From positions 51,328 through 115,327 of the forward strand of contig CALRGV010000002.1 in assembly GCA_943358175.1 (NCBI GenBank): DNA of 64,000 nt, given 5' to 3'. Under the pieces are notes generated by a model. That model ran no database searches. It saw only the letters and a list, made by a program, of their open reading frames with translations, and was not told the origin of the DNA. The stretch is from Candidatus Peribacteria bacterium (GTDB taxonomy: Bacteria > Patescibacteriota > Gracilibacteria > UBA1369 > LOWO2-01-FULL-3). This document shows, in pieces, positions 46,982 to 56,940 of this stretch; positions within the stretch are counted from its first letter, which is position 1; each line of letters starts with the position of its first letter. The position numbers were made by a program, and so were the translations under genes.

Positions 46982-48388
46982 ATGCTTGATAATTCACTTA
47001 TCCGCCTAGGTCTCTCCACACTTCTAGCCGCAATTCCAATTGCGGTTTGGCTTTTTATCACACTCAAACAAGGACCAAGTAGCAAGAAAATAGCCCTAAT
47101 GGTCTTTGGATTTGGATGTATTACCGCTCCGGCACTTCTTGGATTACAAGTAGTATGGGAAGGAAAAACAGCCCTAATATTAGCTCTAATTCCGATAGTG
47201 GGACTTAGTATACTCATTGTGGACTCCTATGCTAAAAAAGCTATTCTAGCCATCCTTTTCATCCTAGGAATAGCCTCCAACTACCTAGAAAAAATAAAAT
47301 GGATATGGACTATAAAAATTCCTCAATTTAATTTACAGTCAGCAATTGACTCAAACGCATCTTCCTATATCACAGCGACAATACTTTCATTACTACTATT
47401 TGTAATACTAGAGGAAAACATCAAACTCTATGTAATGAGAACTATAGATAGAAAAACTCTATATATCTCGAAAATCAATGATGCAATGATCTACGCCATA
47501 GCAGCGGCATTGGGATTTTCATTCGTGGAAAATATTTATTATTTATATAGTTTGTGGCCGACAATAAGCACCGGCGAATTAGTAACCATGTACGTTTTCC
47601 GCGGAATTTTCACAACAGCTGCACATATGACTTATTCCGGTATTTTTGGATATTATTATGGAATAGGAAAATTCTCCATGGTCATAAATCAACAAAATCT
47701 TATAGCTGGAGATCATGACAGAATATCTCAAATAATCTCAAAAATATTCAATATCCCACCAAGCGAAGCATTTAGACAGAAAATGGTTTTGAAAGGTCTA
47801 TTTATTGCAATGACAATGCACTTTTCAATTAATTTCATGCTTCAATTACAGATGGACTATGGAATTCAAATTCTATTACCAATAGTCATTCTCACCAATA
47901 TTGGAATGTACCTTTTTCTGCAATATCTAATGGATCGCAAAGCTGGACATCTCATTCTCCTTGTAGATCCTAGCACAAAAAAAAGATCAACAATGGTCAA
48001 AAAAGATGAAGACGTTGTCATTGAACTAATGACCATGTGGCTCAAAGATCAGAAGTACGTCGACGTAATTCACATTTGCGAAAGACTTCTGGAAAGAGAT
48101 CCTGACAACAACGTCGTTAAAATGTTTAAAGCAAAAGCCATGGACGAAATGGACGAAAAAAATATTTACAAAAAAGTACTTGGAACAATTATAAAAACAA
48201 ACGACGATCTATCTAGCAGTGACAAAAGCATAATTTCCAAATACGTTTCACAAAATGAAACACAAAAGAAAACTCAAAAGACGCCGGAACCAAAAAAAGA
48301 GCCTCAAAATGAACAGCAAAAACCTCCTATCGCACAAAAAAAAGATATTTTGGAAAACCTCACCGGAGAAGGAACTTTTAAATTATAA
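46982..48388 (+). CDS. PrsW-family intramembrane protease-like protein with C-terminal TPR-like/charged tail
   Basis: EENIKLYVMRT..DAMIYAIAAALGFSFVENIYYL..RGIFTTAAHMTYSGIFGYYYG. Confidence 0.82.
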   Translation: MLDNSLIRLGLSTLLAAIPIAVWLFITLKQGPSSKKIALMVFGFGCITAPALLGLQVVWEGKTALILALIPIVGLSILIVDSYAKKAILAILFILGIASNYLEKIKWIWTIKIPQFNLQSAIDSNASSYITATILSLLLFVILEENIKLYVMRTIDRKTLYISKINDAMIYAIAAALGFSFVENIYYLYSLWPTISTGELVTMYVFRGIFTTAAHMTYSGIFGYYYGIGKFSMVINQQNLIAGDHDRISQIISKIFNIPPSEAFRQKMVLKGLFIAMTMHFSINFMLQLQMDYGIQILLPIVILTNIGMYLFLQYLMDRKAGHLILLVDPSTKKRSTMVKKDEDVVIELMTMWLKDQKYVDVIHICERLLERDPDNNVVKMFKAKAMDEMDEKNIYKKVLGTIIKTNDDLSSSDKSIISKYVSQNETQKKTQKTPEPKKEPQNEQQKPPIAQKKDILENLTGEGTFKL

Positions 48389-48422
48389 AAAAATAAGGTA
48401 AACTCAGGATAACCAAATTTCC

Positions 48423-49538
48423 ATGAGTTTTAGAAAAGCAAAAATCGCCCTGGTTTTCGATTGGATGACAAACAACGGAGGCGCGGAAAAAGTAAATGCT
48501 GTTCTGCATAAAATGTTTCCCCAAGCCCCAATTTTCACATCCATATTTAATCCGGAAACAATCAAAGGATTCGAAAAGGCGGCAATCACGACATCCTTTA
48601 TTCAAAATCTTCCCTTTGCTAAAAACAAGCATCAGTTATACCTAAAATTAATGCCATACGCTTACGAATTATTCGATTTAAGCAACTACGACATCGTGAT
48701 TTCCAGCTCTCATTCTTGTGCCAAAGGAATAATTACAAAACCTGAAACAATGCACATTTGCTATTGTCATACTCCCATGAGATATGCCTGGGATAATTGG
48801 CATAGTTACATTCGCGATTACAAAATGAATCCGCTTCTAAAAAGTTTCGCAAAAAAAAGTCTTCATAAATTAAGAATGTGGGACCGCCTATCCGCGGATA
48901 GAGTAGATCATTTCATCGCAAATTCAGAAACTACAAAAAAAAGAATAAACAAATACTACAGAAGAGATTCAGATGTCATTCATCCAATGATTGACAGTAA
49001 AAAATTCTATATATCCAAAGAAACAAAAGGATATTTCCTGGCAGTAGGCAGATTAATTCCATACAAAAAATTTGATTTAATAATAGAAGCCTTTAACCAA
49101 ATAGGGTTACCACTAAAAATAGTGGGAGAGGGAATAGTGGAAAACGAATTGCGCAGCAAAGCAAAAGGAAATATTGAATTTCTGGGAAACATCGATGACA
49201 AAAGCTTGCAAAGAGTATATAGCGAATGCGAAGCATTAATATTCCCACAAGTAGAAGATTTCGGCATCACTACGCTCGAAGCCATGGCTTCAGGCAGACC
49301 GGTAATTGCCTTCAATCAGGGAGGAGCAATTGACACTATTATCGACAATAAAACCGGAATTTTCTTCAACAAACAAACCCCGGAACACTTGATTGCTGCA
49401 ATTCAAACTTATCAAAAAAATAAAAATAAATTCGACTCTCATGACATCAAAAAACATTCCCAAACCTTCGACCGAGAAGAATTCGAAAACAAGCTCAATC
49501 AATATATCGAAGAGAAATGGAATAGATGGCAAAGATAA
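48423..49538 (+). CDS. Glycosyltransferase family 4
   Basis: ALVFDWMTNNGGAEKVNAVLHKMFP; EGIVENELRSKAKGNIEFLGNIDD; EDFGITTLEAMASGRPVIAFNQGG. Confidence 0.92.
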   Translation: MSFRKAKIALVFDWMTNNGGAEKVNAVLHKMFPQAPIFTSIFNPETIKGFEKAAITTSFIQNLPFAKNKHQLYLKLMPYAYELFDLSNYDIVISSSHSCAKGIITKPETMHICYCHTPMRYAWDNWHSYIRDYKMNPLLKSFAKKSLHKLRMWDRLSADRVDHFIANSETTKKRINKYYRRDSDVIHPMIDSKKFYISKETKGYFLAVGRLIPYKKFDLIIEAFNQIGLPLKIVGEGIVENELRSKAKGNIEFLGNIDDKSLQRVYSECEALIFPQVEDFGITTLEAMASGRPVIAFNQGGAIDTIIDNKTGIFFNKQTPEHLIAAIQTYQKNKNKFDSHDIKKHSQTFDREEFENKLNQYIEEKWNRWQR

Positions 49539-49540
49539 AA

Positions 49541-49646
49541 GCGGGTGGTTCAGGTATTGTATTTTAAAATTTTGCGAATAAAGCCCAGTCGTGACGGGCG
49601 ACTCTTGAGCGAAATTTTAAAATACAATACCTGAACCAGGACCCGC
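49541..49646. terminator. Long (~30-bp arm) hairpin between convergent genes, possibly a bidirectional terminator
   Basis: GCGGGT.GTTCAGGTATTGTATTTTAAAATTTTGC...GCGAAATTTTAAAATACAATACCTGAAC...ACCCGC. Confidence 0.75.
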
Positions 49647-49655
49647 AACATATTT

Positions 49656-50228
49656 CTAACCCGTCACTAAAGAGATTATAATATTCACAAAAGCCCAGGC
49701 CACCAAAGTCATTACCATTCCAATAACTCCATACTGAATAGCCTTCTTTCCTTGATCCTTTTCATTGGAAACTCCGGCAAACAGATAAAGATATCCACCA
49801 TAAACAATTCCTCCAACCGCAGCAAGTCCTGACATTCCTATAATAAACTGCAAAATATAGCGAATATAATAGGGGATCATCCAGAGATGAATTGATCCTG
49901 TTTTAATACCACAGGCAAGTATGTCATTAGAAGTATTCTTTTTTGGATCTATATCAGGCTTAAAAACATCATCAGGAGGAGTAGGAGCAGGACCACAATC
50001 AATTCCAGTATTAAAAATTTCTTTCTTCACCCAACACGAATCCTTCGCAACCTCACCCATCAAATACTCGCACTCAACAACAGTTTTTTTAGTAGAAGGA
50101 AGAACAGTACCACTAGTACTTGTATCCTCAGGAACTGCCGGATTAGCCGCAAAAACCGCACCGGAAAACTGCAAAAAAGAAACAATTAATAATAATCCCC
50201 AAACTGCTGTTTTATTGAAAAAATTCAT
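49656..50228 (-). CDS. TrbC/VirB2-like pilin-type secreted protein
   Basis: Signal peptide, Cys-containing ectodomain, two C-terminal TMs (GMSGLAAVGGIVYGGYLYLFAGVSNEKDQGKKAIQYGVIGMVMTLVAWAFVNII). Confidence 0.7.
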   Translation of the reverse strand: MNFFNKTAVWGLLLIVSFLQFSGAVFAANPAVPEDTSTSGTVLPSTKKTVVECEYLMGEVAKDSCWVKKEIFNTGIDCGPAPTPPDDVFKPDIDPKKNTSNDILACGIKTGSIHLWMIPYYIRYILQFIIGMSGLAAVGGIVYGGYLYLFAGVSNEKDQGKKAIQYGVIGMVMTLVAWAFVNIIISLVTG

Positions 50229-50297
50229 TAAATTTAGAATATCACACTTGCTCTTTTGAATTCAACAGCTAAGATGTATTGGCTAATTCAACCTAAA

Positions 50298-51656
50298 ATG
50301 ACCGAAAAATCAACTGCAACCATTGCCATCATAGGTAGACCAAACGTCGGCAAATCCTCTCTTTTCAACAGATTAATTGGAAAGAAATATGCCGTAACTT
50401 CTGATGTTGCCGGAACTACCAGAGACAGGTTATTCCACAGCTACGAGTGTGATGACTACAACACCATTCTGGTAGACACAGGGGGGCTTGAATACGACAA
50501 AAAAGAGAATATTGAAGCAGATGTGCAATTACAGGCCAAGGTCGCCATAAACGAAGCAGACGTTGTCATGTTTGTGATAAACAACATGGAAGAACTGACA
50601 AAAAATGACTATTTGGCAGCAGATATTCTAAGAAAATCTAAAAAGGAAATTATTTTAGTAGCTAATAAATGCGAAAATATTGGTTCAAAAAACGAAACTT
50701 ACCAATATTACGAATTAGGCTTTGATAGTGCCGTTCTAGTTTCAGCAATTCACAATAAGGGAATTAAAGAATTAGAAGAAGAAATAGCAAAAAGACTAAA
50801 GAAGCTAAAAATAAGTAAGAAAAAAATTCAAACTAAAAGAGATACCTGTAACGTTTGCATAATCGGAAAACCAAACGCCGGAAAATCTTCACTGGTCAAT
50901 GCTTTATTTGGAGCGGAAAAAATAATTGTATCGGATATCGCCGGAACAACCAGAGATACAATTGATACGGAAATTACTTACAACGAAAAAAAGTTTAATT
51001 TAATAGATACCGCCGGCTTACGACGCCCTGGTAAAATAGAGAAGGGAATTGAGAAATACAGCAGTCTCAGAGGTCTTAGCGCCGTGGAAAGATCAGATAT
51101 AGTAGTTTTATTGATTGATGGTACAAGCGGAATAACCAAAGGAGATTGTCACATTGCCGAATACGCCCTTGATGCCGAAAAAGGTTTAATTATCGCCATT
51201 AACAAGATAGACCTATTTAAAGAAACAGATGAAAAGAAAGGAGAATTAATTTGGAAACTCAAACAAAAATTTGCCTTCGTACCTTGGGCTCCGGTTGTTT
51301 TTATTTCAACAAAAAACAAAAAGAATATATACGAAATATTAAATTTATCGGAAAAAATTATTGAAGAAAGGAAAAAGCGTATTTCAACACCTGAATTAAA
51401 CAAGTTCCTTCAAAGGATAATGATGAGACACAAACCGGCCAGCACGAGCAACAAAAAGCCGAAATTCATGTATTCAAGCCAGGTGGATACTAATCCACCA
51501 AAGTTCTTGCTGTTTTTCAAAAATGGAGACAAGCTTCACTTTTCATATCCACGCTATTTGGAAAATGAAATTCGAAAAGAATATGGCTTCAACGGCACAG
51601 CTATTCAATTAAAATTAAAAACTCAAGCTCCAAACAGAGGAGAAGAGAAAAATTAA
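50298..51656 (+). CDS. der: Ribosome biogenesis GTPase Der
   Basis: Two G domains: IIGRPNVGKSSLFNRLIGKK and IIGKPNAGKSSLVNALFG, DTAGLRRPGKIEKGIEKYS. Confidence 0.95.
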   Translation: MTEKSTATIAIIGRPNVGKSSLFNRLIGKKYAVTSDVAGTTRDRLFHSYECDDYNTILVDTGGLEYDKKENIEADVQLQAKVAINEADVVMFVINNMEELTKNDYLAADILRKSKKEIILVANKCENIGSKNETYQYYELGFDSAVLVSAIHNKGIKELEEEIAKRLKKLKISKKKIQTKRDTCNVCIIGKPNAGKSSLVNALFGAEKIIVSDIAGTTRDTIDTEITYNEKKFNLIDTAGLRRPGKIEKGIEKYSSLRGLSAVERSDIVVLLIDGTSGITKGDCHIAEYALDAEKGLIIAINKIDLFKETDEKKGELIWKLKQKFAFVPWAPVVFISTKNKKNIYEILNLSEKIIEERKKRISTPELNKFLQRIMMRHKPASTSNKKPKFMYSSQVDTNPPKFLLFFKNGDKLHFSYPRYLENEIRKEYGFNGTAIQLKLKTQAPNRGEEKN

Positions 51657-52363
51657 TTTTTCTCAAGATTCAACTCGCGAAACTTATCCAAAGTTATTTT
51701 TGAATTCCCAAATTTAGCTTTCCACAAACCACGATATTCTCGACGACGATCAAAATTATGGAACTTAAGAATATGTTCATTCATCAAAAGACTTGAGGAA
51801 TCTCCTAGGTTCTCAGCCTTTCTTCGAGCTCTTTTTAACTGCCAGCCGAGCAAACCCTTTTCAATCAAATTGCCGATAATTCCCCCAAGAAACCACTCCA
51901 AAGCCACTTTTATTTGACTATCATCGAAAGAAAAAACTGGTTTATTAACATTAAAATCATCATCCACCCAAACGTTTTCATTGATAAAATCTCTATAAAC
52001 ACCATCATTAATAACTGGAACTAAAGTCTTAATCCAAACTCTTAAATAAACATCATCTTCAATAGCAATCTGTGATAAATTCAAAAAACTATCATCAACA
52101 AAAAAACTGAGACAAAATCTTCCGGCAACCTTTTTCCCGTGCCTTCTTACCCCAAGCAAATGCAACACTCCAGTAACAAGAATACGCACAATAAAAAGAC
52201 GCCCTCTCCTCGCGACAATAAAAAGATCAATATCACTACATTTAGTTAAATTGGAAAAGGCTAAATTATTACAAACCGCCACCATCCTTAGAAAAGGAAC
52301 AAAATTTAAAAAGCGCATATACTTTTCCACCTTTCTCCACATTTGTTTTTCTAAATCTTCCAT
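51653..52363 (-). CDS. Nucleotidyltransferase-fold protein
   Basis: VCNNLAFSNLTKCSDIDLFIVARRGRLF resembles the NTase DxD core. Confidence 0.6.
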   Translation of the reverse strand: MEDLEKQMWRKVEKYMRFLNFVPFLRMVAVCNNLAFSNLTKCSDIDLFIVARRGRLFIVRILVTGVLHLLGVRRHGKKVAGRFCLSFFVDDSFLNLSQIAIEDDVYLRVWIKTLVPVINDGVYRDFINENVWVDDDFNVNKPVFSFDDSQIKVALEWFLGGIIGNLIEKGLLGWQLKRARRKAENLGDSSSLLMNEHILKFHNFDRRREYRGLWKAKFGNSKITLDKFRELNLEKN

Positions 52364-52385
52364 AACTTAGGTATAATCCAAATAT

Positions 52386-54548
52386 ATGATGACAGAAAAA
52401 ACAAAATTACAAAAGATCTTGGGAGATTTACCAAAATCCCCAGGGGTTTATAAAATGATAGATAAAGAAGGAAGAGTTATTTACATTGGCAAAGCAAAAG
52501 ACCTCAGTCAAAGAGTAAAACAGTATTTCAAAAAAGACTATCAACACTCCACAAGAACTAGAAAATTGATGGAAACTGTTGATGATATTGAAACAATTGC
52601 CGTAGACAGCGACCTCGAGGCAATCATCCTTGAGCATAATCTCATAAAACAACTACAACCAAAATATAATGTCATTATGAAAGATGACAAAAATTATGTT
52701 TATATAAAAATAACCAGAGAAGATTTTCCCAGAATACAACTCGTTCGCAAAATAGAAAAAGACAACGCGAAATACATAGGGCCAAAAACAGCAGCTCATA
52801 AAGTAAAAGAGACTTTCAAGATATTAAAGAAAATCTTTCCATTCAGGCACTGCAGCCTTGATATACAACAAACAGCTCCCAAACAAGTTATTGTCACTCA
52901 CAAAACTATTAAATATCCATGTCTTGATTATTACATCAAAAGATGTGCCGCCCCTTGCATTGCCAAATGTAGCATCCAGGAATATCAAGAAATAATTAAA
53001 AATGTTGAGGATTTTCTCGAAGGAAAAAGTGACCACATCCTCAATGATCTTAAACAGAAAATGCAAGATTTCGCCAATAAAAAAGAATTTGAAAAAGCAC
53101 TTAAAATAAGGGACAAAATAAAAAAAATAGAATCAATATTGGAAACTCAAAAAGTACAAGATCCAAATCAAACGGACAAAGATATAATCAATTACTGCAT
53201 TACCCAGCACAAAGCCTACTTTAATCTCTTCCAAATTAGAGATGGAAAATTAATTGATCAGGAAAATTTCATTTTGAGTGCTCATGAAATACAAGACGAA
53301 CATGATAGTGAAGTACTTAGCGCTTTCCTTAAGCAATATTACGAAATTGCCACAGACATTCCGAAAGAGATATACATCCCGCACGAGGCCCAAGAAATAA
53401 ATGAAATAGAAATGTTAATTGCAAATCAAACGGAAAAGAAAGTAAACATCATCGTTCCGAAGATTGGAGTAAAAAACAAATTACTCGAAATGTCACTCAA
53501 CAACGCCAGAATTTATGCCGATAGAAACAAACCAAGCTGGAAAGAAGAAAGTGAATCGACAGAAAAAGCCTGTGAAAAACTACAGCATATTCTAAATATA
53601 GAAAAACCCTTAAAAAGAATCGAATGTTACGATATCTCGCACCTTAGCGGAACAGACACTGTAGGTTCAATGATTGTATTTGAAAATGGAGCACCTAAAA
53701 ATAATCTCTACAGAAAATTCAAGATCAGAACAGTGAACAATAAACCTGATGATTTCAAATCAATGGAAGAAGTCCTCACTCGTCGATTCTCAAAGATTGC
53801 CCTGAAATACACGCATAAAGATTATCACCTCAAAAAGGCCACGAAAAAAGAAAATGAATTTATAGAAACGAACAACAAAGTCGACCTCAAAACAGTAGAC
53901 AGAACATTTTTCGTTCTAAAAAAAGAGAAAGAAAATATAGGATTCATTGCTGTTAAAATTCATAGCGAAAAAGTGGCTGAATTAAGAAATATTTGGGTCA
54001 AAAAAGAAGAAAGAGGAGCAAAAATTGGATATAAATTAATTCAAGATGTAATTAAAAAAAACAAATTAAAAAGAACCTACATAATCTGTGAAAACAAACT
54101 CAGAGACTATTACTTAATGGCCGGATTTGAAGAAATTCAAAAAGTTCCTGAAGAAATGCTAACACGAGAAAAATACCTACAAAATAAATATAAATCAGTT
54201 TGCTATATGGCTTATGACAGCCGCAAACATAGTGAGGATGAGTCATTTAGTAAAATACCCGATTTGGTGATTATCGATGGTGGAAAAGGACAACTTTCCA
54301 TAGCCCACGAAGTATTCAAAAAACTCAAACTTCAAATTTTTCACATTTCACTGGCGAAAAGAATTGAAGAAATTTTTCTTCCGGAAAACTCCATACCAAT
54401 ACTCCTACCACACACCGATGAAGCCCTAAAACTACTTCAAAGAGCCAGAGATGAAGCCCACAGGTTCGCCATAAGTTTCAATAAACAGCTCCGCGGCAAT
54501 CCAATCAAAAAAGCTAGATCAAATCTGCCAAAAGGCAGTTTATTTTAA
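52386..54548 (+). CDS. uvrC: UvrABC system protein C with inserted GNAT-like domain
   Basis: PKSPGVYKMIDKEGRVIYIGKAKDLSQRVKQYF; RIECYDISHLSGTDTVGSMIVFENG; IPDLVIIDGGKGQLSIA; insert ELRNIWVKKEERGAKIGYKLIQDVIKKNKLKRTYIICENKLRDYYLMAGFEE. Confidence 0.93.
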   Translation: MMTEKTKLQKILGDLPKSPGVYKMIDKEGRVIYIGKAKDLSQRVKQYFKKDYQHSTRTRKLMETVDDIETIAVDSDLEAIILEHNLIKQLQPKYNVIMKDDKNYVYIKITREDFPRIQLVRKIEKDNAKYIGPKTAAHKVKETFKILKKIFPFRHCSLDIQQTAPKQVIVTHKTIKYPCLDYYIKRCAAPCIAKCSIQEYQEIIKNVEDFLEGKSDHILNDLKQKMQDFANKKEFEKALKIRDKIKKIESILETQKVQDPNQTDKDIINYCITQHKAYFNLFQIRDGKLIDQENFILSAHEIQDEHDSEVLSAFLKQYYEIATDIPKEIYIPHEAQEINEIEMLIANQTEKKVNIIVPKIGVKNKLLEMSLNNARIYADRNKPSWKEESESTEKACEKLQHILNIEKPLKRIECYDISHLSGTDTVGSMIVFENGAPKNNLYRKFKIRTVNNKPDDFKSMEEVLTRRFSKIALKYTHKDYHLKKATKKENEFIETNNKVDLKTVDRTFFVLKKEKENIGFIAVKIHSEKVAELRNIWVKKEERGAKIGYKLIQDVIKKNKLKRTYIICENKLRDYYLMAGFEEIQKVPEEMLTREKYLQNKYKSVCYMAYDSRKHSEDESFSKIPDLVIIDGGKGQLSIAHEVFKKLKLQIFHISLAKRIEEIFLPENSIPILLPHTDEALKLLQRARDEAHRFAISFNKQLRGNPIKKARSNLPKGSLF

Positions 54549-55736
54549 ATTAATCACCTCAGATTCCTTCAAAACTCCCTCCACCCACTCATTGATTGGT
54601 AAAAATTTCTCATACTCACGCACATCATAGATATTTGCTTTAAGCTCGGGACGCTCAGGCATAAACATGGTACAGCTGTCTGAACACGGAAGCTTTGAAA
54701 TTTTAAAAGTACCAATTTTCTCAGCTAGATTCACCGTTTCTTCCTTATCAAAACCAATCAGTGGATAAAACATTGGAATGGTAGAAGCATCGTGAACCGC
54801 AAACATATTTTCCGGTGTTTGAGAAGCCACCTGACCTAAATTATCACCTGTAATAAGCCCTTTGGCATGCTCATTTCTAGCTATTCTCTCAGCAATCCTA
54901 ACCATCAAGCGCCTATAAAGCACTGTCCTGATTTTTGAAGGAATATCTAAATTTGTAGAAATTGATTTTTGAAATTTACCAAAAGGCACAAGATATAATT
55001 TTGTATCAAATTGATAACCGGAAAGAACTCCAACTAAACTTTTCACGTTTTCCATTTCAGATTTATCACTAAAAGGATAAGCATGAAAATGCACGAAAAT
55101 AACCCTGGCACCCCTTCGCATCATCATATAAGAAGCCACCGGTGAATCAATACCTGAGGAAATCAAAGAAACAAAGCGGCCCTGACTATTGGCAGATAAA
55201 CCACCGGCGCCCCTATATTTTTTAAAGGAAAAATAAGAATGATCATTAAAAAATTCCAAATCAACTACAAACTCCGGATCAACCATCTTAACTTTTATTT
55301 CAATTCCACGACGTAGAAGGCGAGCGCCAATTTCGCGTTCCAACTCAATGGATTTGAAAGGTAAGGGCATTGAACGTTTTACCAAAACCCTAAAAGTTCT
55401 AGGTTTTAATTCGGTATTTAAAACATAATCCGGCAAATTTTCCCATATTTTTTCCCCTAAATCATCCAAATCTATAACACTCTCATAAACAAATTTAAAA
55501 TTCTGAATACCAAAAACTTTAAATAAAACCTCAACATATTTAGCCTCATCATCCACGCTAAAATCATCAGGTAAAGACACAAGAAATCGCCCTAAAGTAT
55601 GCTTAATGGAATAATTAATTTTAAACTCATCCTGCAGCACAAACCTCAATCTTTTTCGCAGCTTATCCAAAAAATAAGTAATATTTGATTTCTTTAATCC
55701 TATCTCCCCGTAATGTATTAGTATAAAACGCTTCAT
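54540..55736 (-). CDS. thiI: tRNA 4-thiouridine sulfurtransferase (THUMP + PP-loop, no rhodanese domain)
   Basis: MKRFILIHYGEIGLKKSN; SLISSGIDSPVASYMMMRRG; ITGDNLGQVASQTPENM. Confidence 0.94.
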   Translation of the reverse strand: MKRFILIHYGEIGLKKSNITYFLDKLRKRLRFVLQDEFKINYSIKHTLGRFLVSLPDDFSVDDEAKYVEVLFKVFGIQNFKFVYESVIDLDDLGEKIWENLPDYVLNTELKPRTFRVLVKRSMPLPFKSIELEREIGARLLRRGIEIKVKMVDPEFVVDLEFFNDHSYFSFKKYRGAGGLSANSQGRFVSLISSGIDSPVASYMMMRRGARVIFVHFHAYPFSDKSEMENVKSLVGVLSGYQFDTKLYLVPFGKFQKSISTNLDIPSKIRTVLYRRLMVRIAERIARNEHAKGLITGDNLGQVASQTPENMFAVHDASTIPMFYPLIGFDKEETVNLAEKIGTFKISKLPCSDSCTMFMPERPELKANIYDVREYEKFLPINEWVEGVLKESEVINLK

Positions 55737-55792
55737 AGCCCACTTATATTAGAATATTGTACAAAAGCGCATCTCAGCATAGAATTAAAAAG

Positions 55793-56596
55793 ATGGACCT
55801 AATTAATACAATAAAGAAAGCGAAAAAGCCACTAATCATGGGCATTTTAAACCTAACCCCTGATTCCTTTAGCGATGGAAGCCAATTCAATAATCCATCA
55901 AAGGCAATCAAAAGAATCAAAGAAATGGAGCATGAAGGCGCTGATATCATAGACATTGGGGGAGAATCCACCGGCCCAAATTCAAAAGATGTCAGTCTCG
56001 AGGAAGAAAGAAAAAGAATAATTCCTGTACTCAAGGAAGCCTTAAAAAGAACAAAATTACCATTTTCAATCGATACCTACAAAAGCCAAATAGCAGAGGA
56101 ATGCCTTCATTTTGGAGCAAAAATGATTAACGACGTTACCGCGCTGAGAGGAGATAAAAATATGGCGAAAGTCATAGCAAAATATAAAACACCAATAATT
56201 TTGATGTACTCAAAAGATCCAACCGCACGCACCACTCAAGCAGAAAAACACTACAAAGATGTCCTAAAAACAATCATTAATTTTCTCAAACAACAGATTG
56301 AAACAGCCAAAAACAATGGAATCAAAGATTCTCAAATAATACTTGATCCCGGAATGGGAAATTTTATCAGCAAAATACCAAAATACAGTTTTGAAATTCT
56401 CAATAATTTAAATAAATTGAAAATTTTAAAGAAACCAATTTGCATCGGAGCATCCAGAAAATCTTTTCTGGGAGGAAAAATAGAAGAAAGAGACTTGAAA
56501 GGGGAGATAGTCAGTGCTATTGCATATCTAAATGGAGCCAGTATAATCAGAACTCACGACATTAAAGGCACAAAAAACATATTGGAATTACTATGA
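55793..56596 (+). CDS. folP: Dihydropteroate synthase
   Basis: LIMGILNLTPDSFSDG; GADIIDIGGESTGP; GASRKSFLGG. Confidence 0.95.
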   Translation: MDLINTIKKAKKPLIMGILNLTPDSFSDGSQFNNPSKAIKRIKEMEHEGADIIDIGGESTGPNSKDVSLEEERKRIIPVLKEALKRTKLPFSIDTYKSQIAEECLHFGAKMINDVTALRGDKNMAKVIAKYKTPIILMYSKDPTARTTQAEKHYKDVLKTIINFLKQQIETAKNNGIKDSQIILDPGMGNFISKIPKYSFEILNNLNKLKILKKPICIGASRKSFLGGKIEERDLKGEIVSAIAYLNGASIIRTHDIKGTKNILELL

Positions 56597-56940
56597 AAAA
56601 AATGGATCTAAACTGCGTATTCCACTTCGCAGCATCACACTTTCTTACTAAATATCACGGTAAGTGTGAAAATTTACACGGACACAATTACAAACTTATC
56701 GTTACAATTTCCGACACGGTAAAAGATGACGGAATGGTAATGGATTTCAAAATTATCAAGGAAAAAGTGAACGAATTAGTAATTGATTTACTTGATCACA
56801 AACACTTAAACGACATCATCGACAATCCCTCAGCGGAGAACGTGATAGTATGGATTTGGGACAAACTGAAAGATAATCTCCCACTTAAAAAATTAACAAT
56901 CTATGAAACCGAGGATTATTATTGCGAATATTATGGCTAA
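56593..56940 (+). CDS. queD: 6-pyruvoyl-tetrahydropterin synthase family protein (QueD / PTPS)
   Basis: FHFAASHFLTKYHGKCENLHGHNYKL; MVMDFKIIKEKV; LDHKHLND. Confidence 0.9.
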   Translation: MKKMDLNCVFHFAASHFLTKYHGKCENLHGHNYKLIVTISDTVKDDGMVMDFKIIKEKVNELVIDLLDHKHLNDIIDNPSAENVIVWIWDKLKDNLPLKKLTIYETEDYYCEYYG

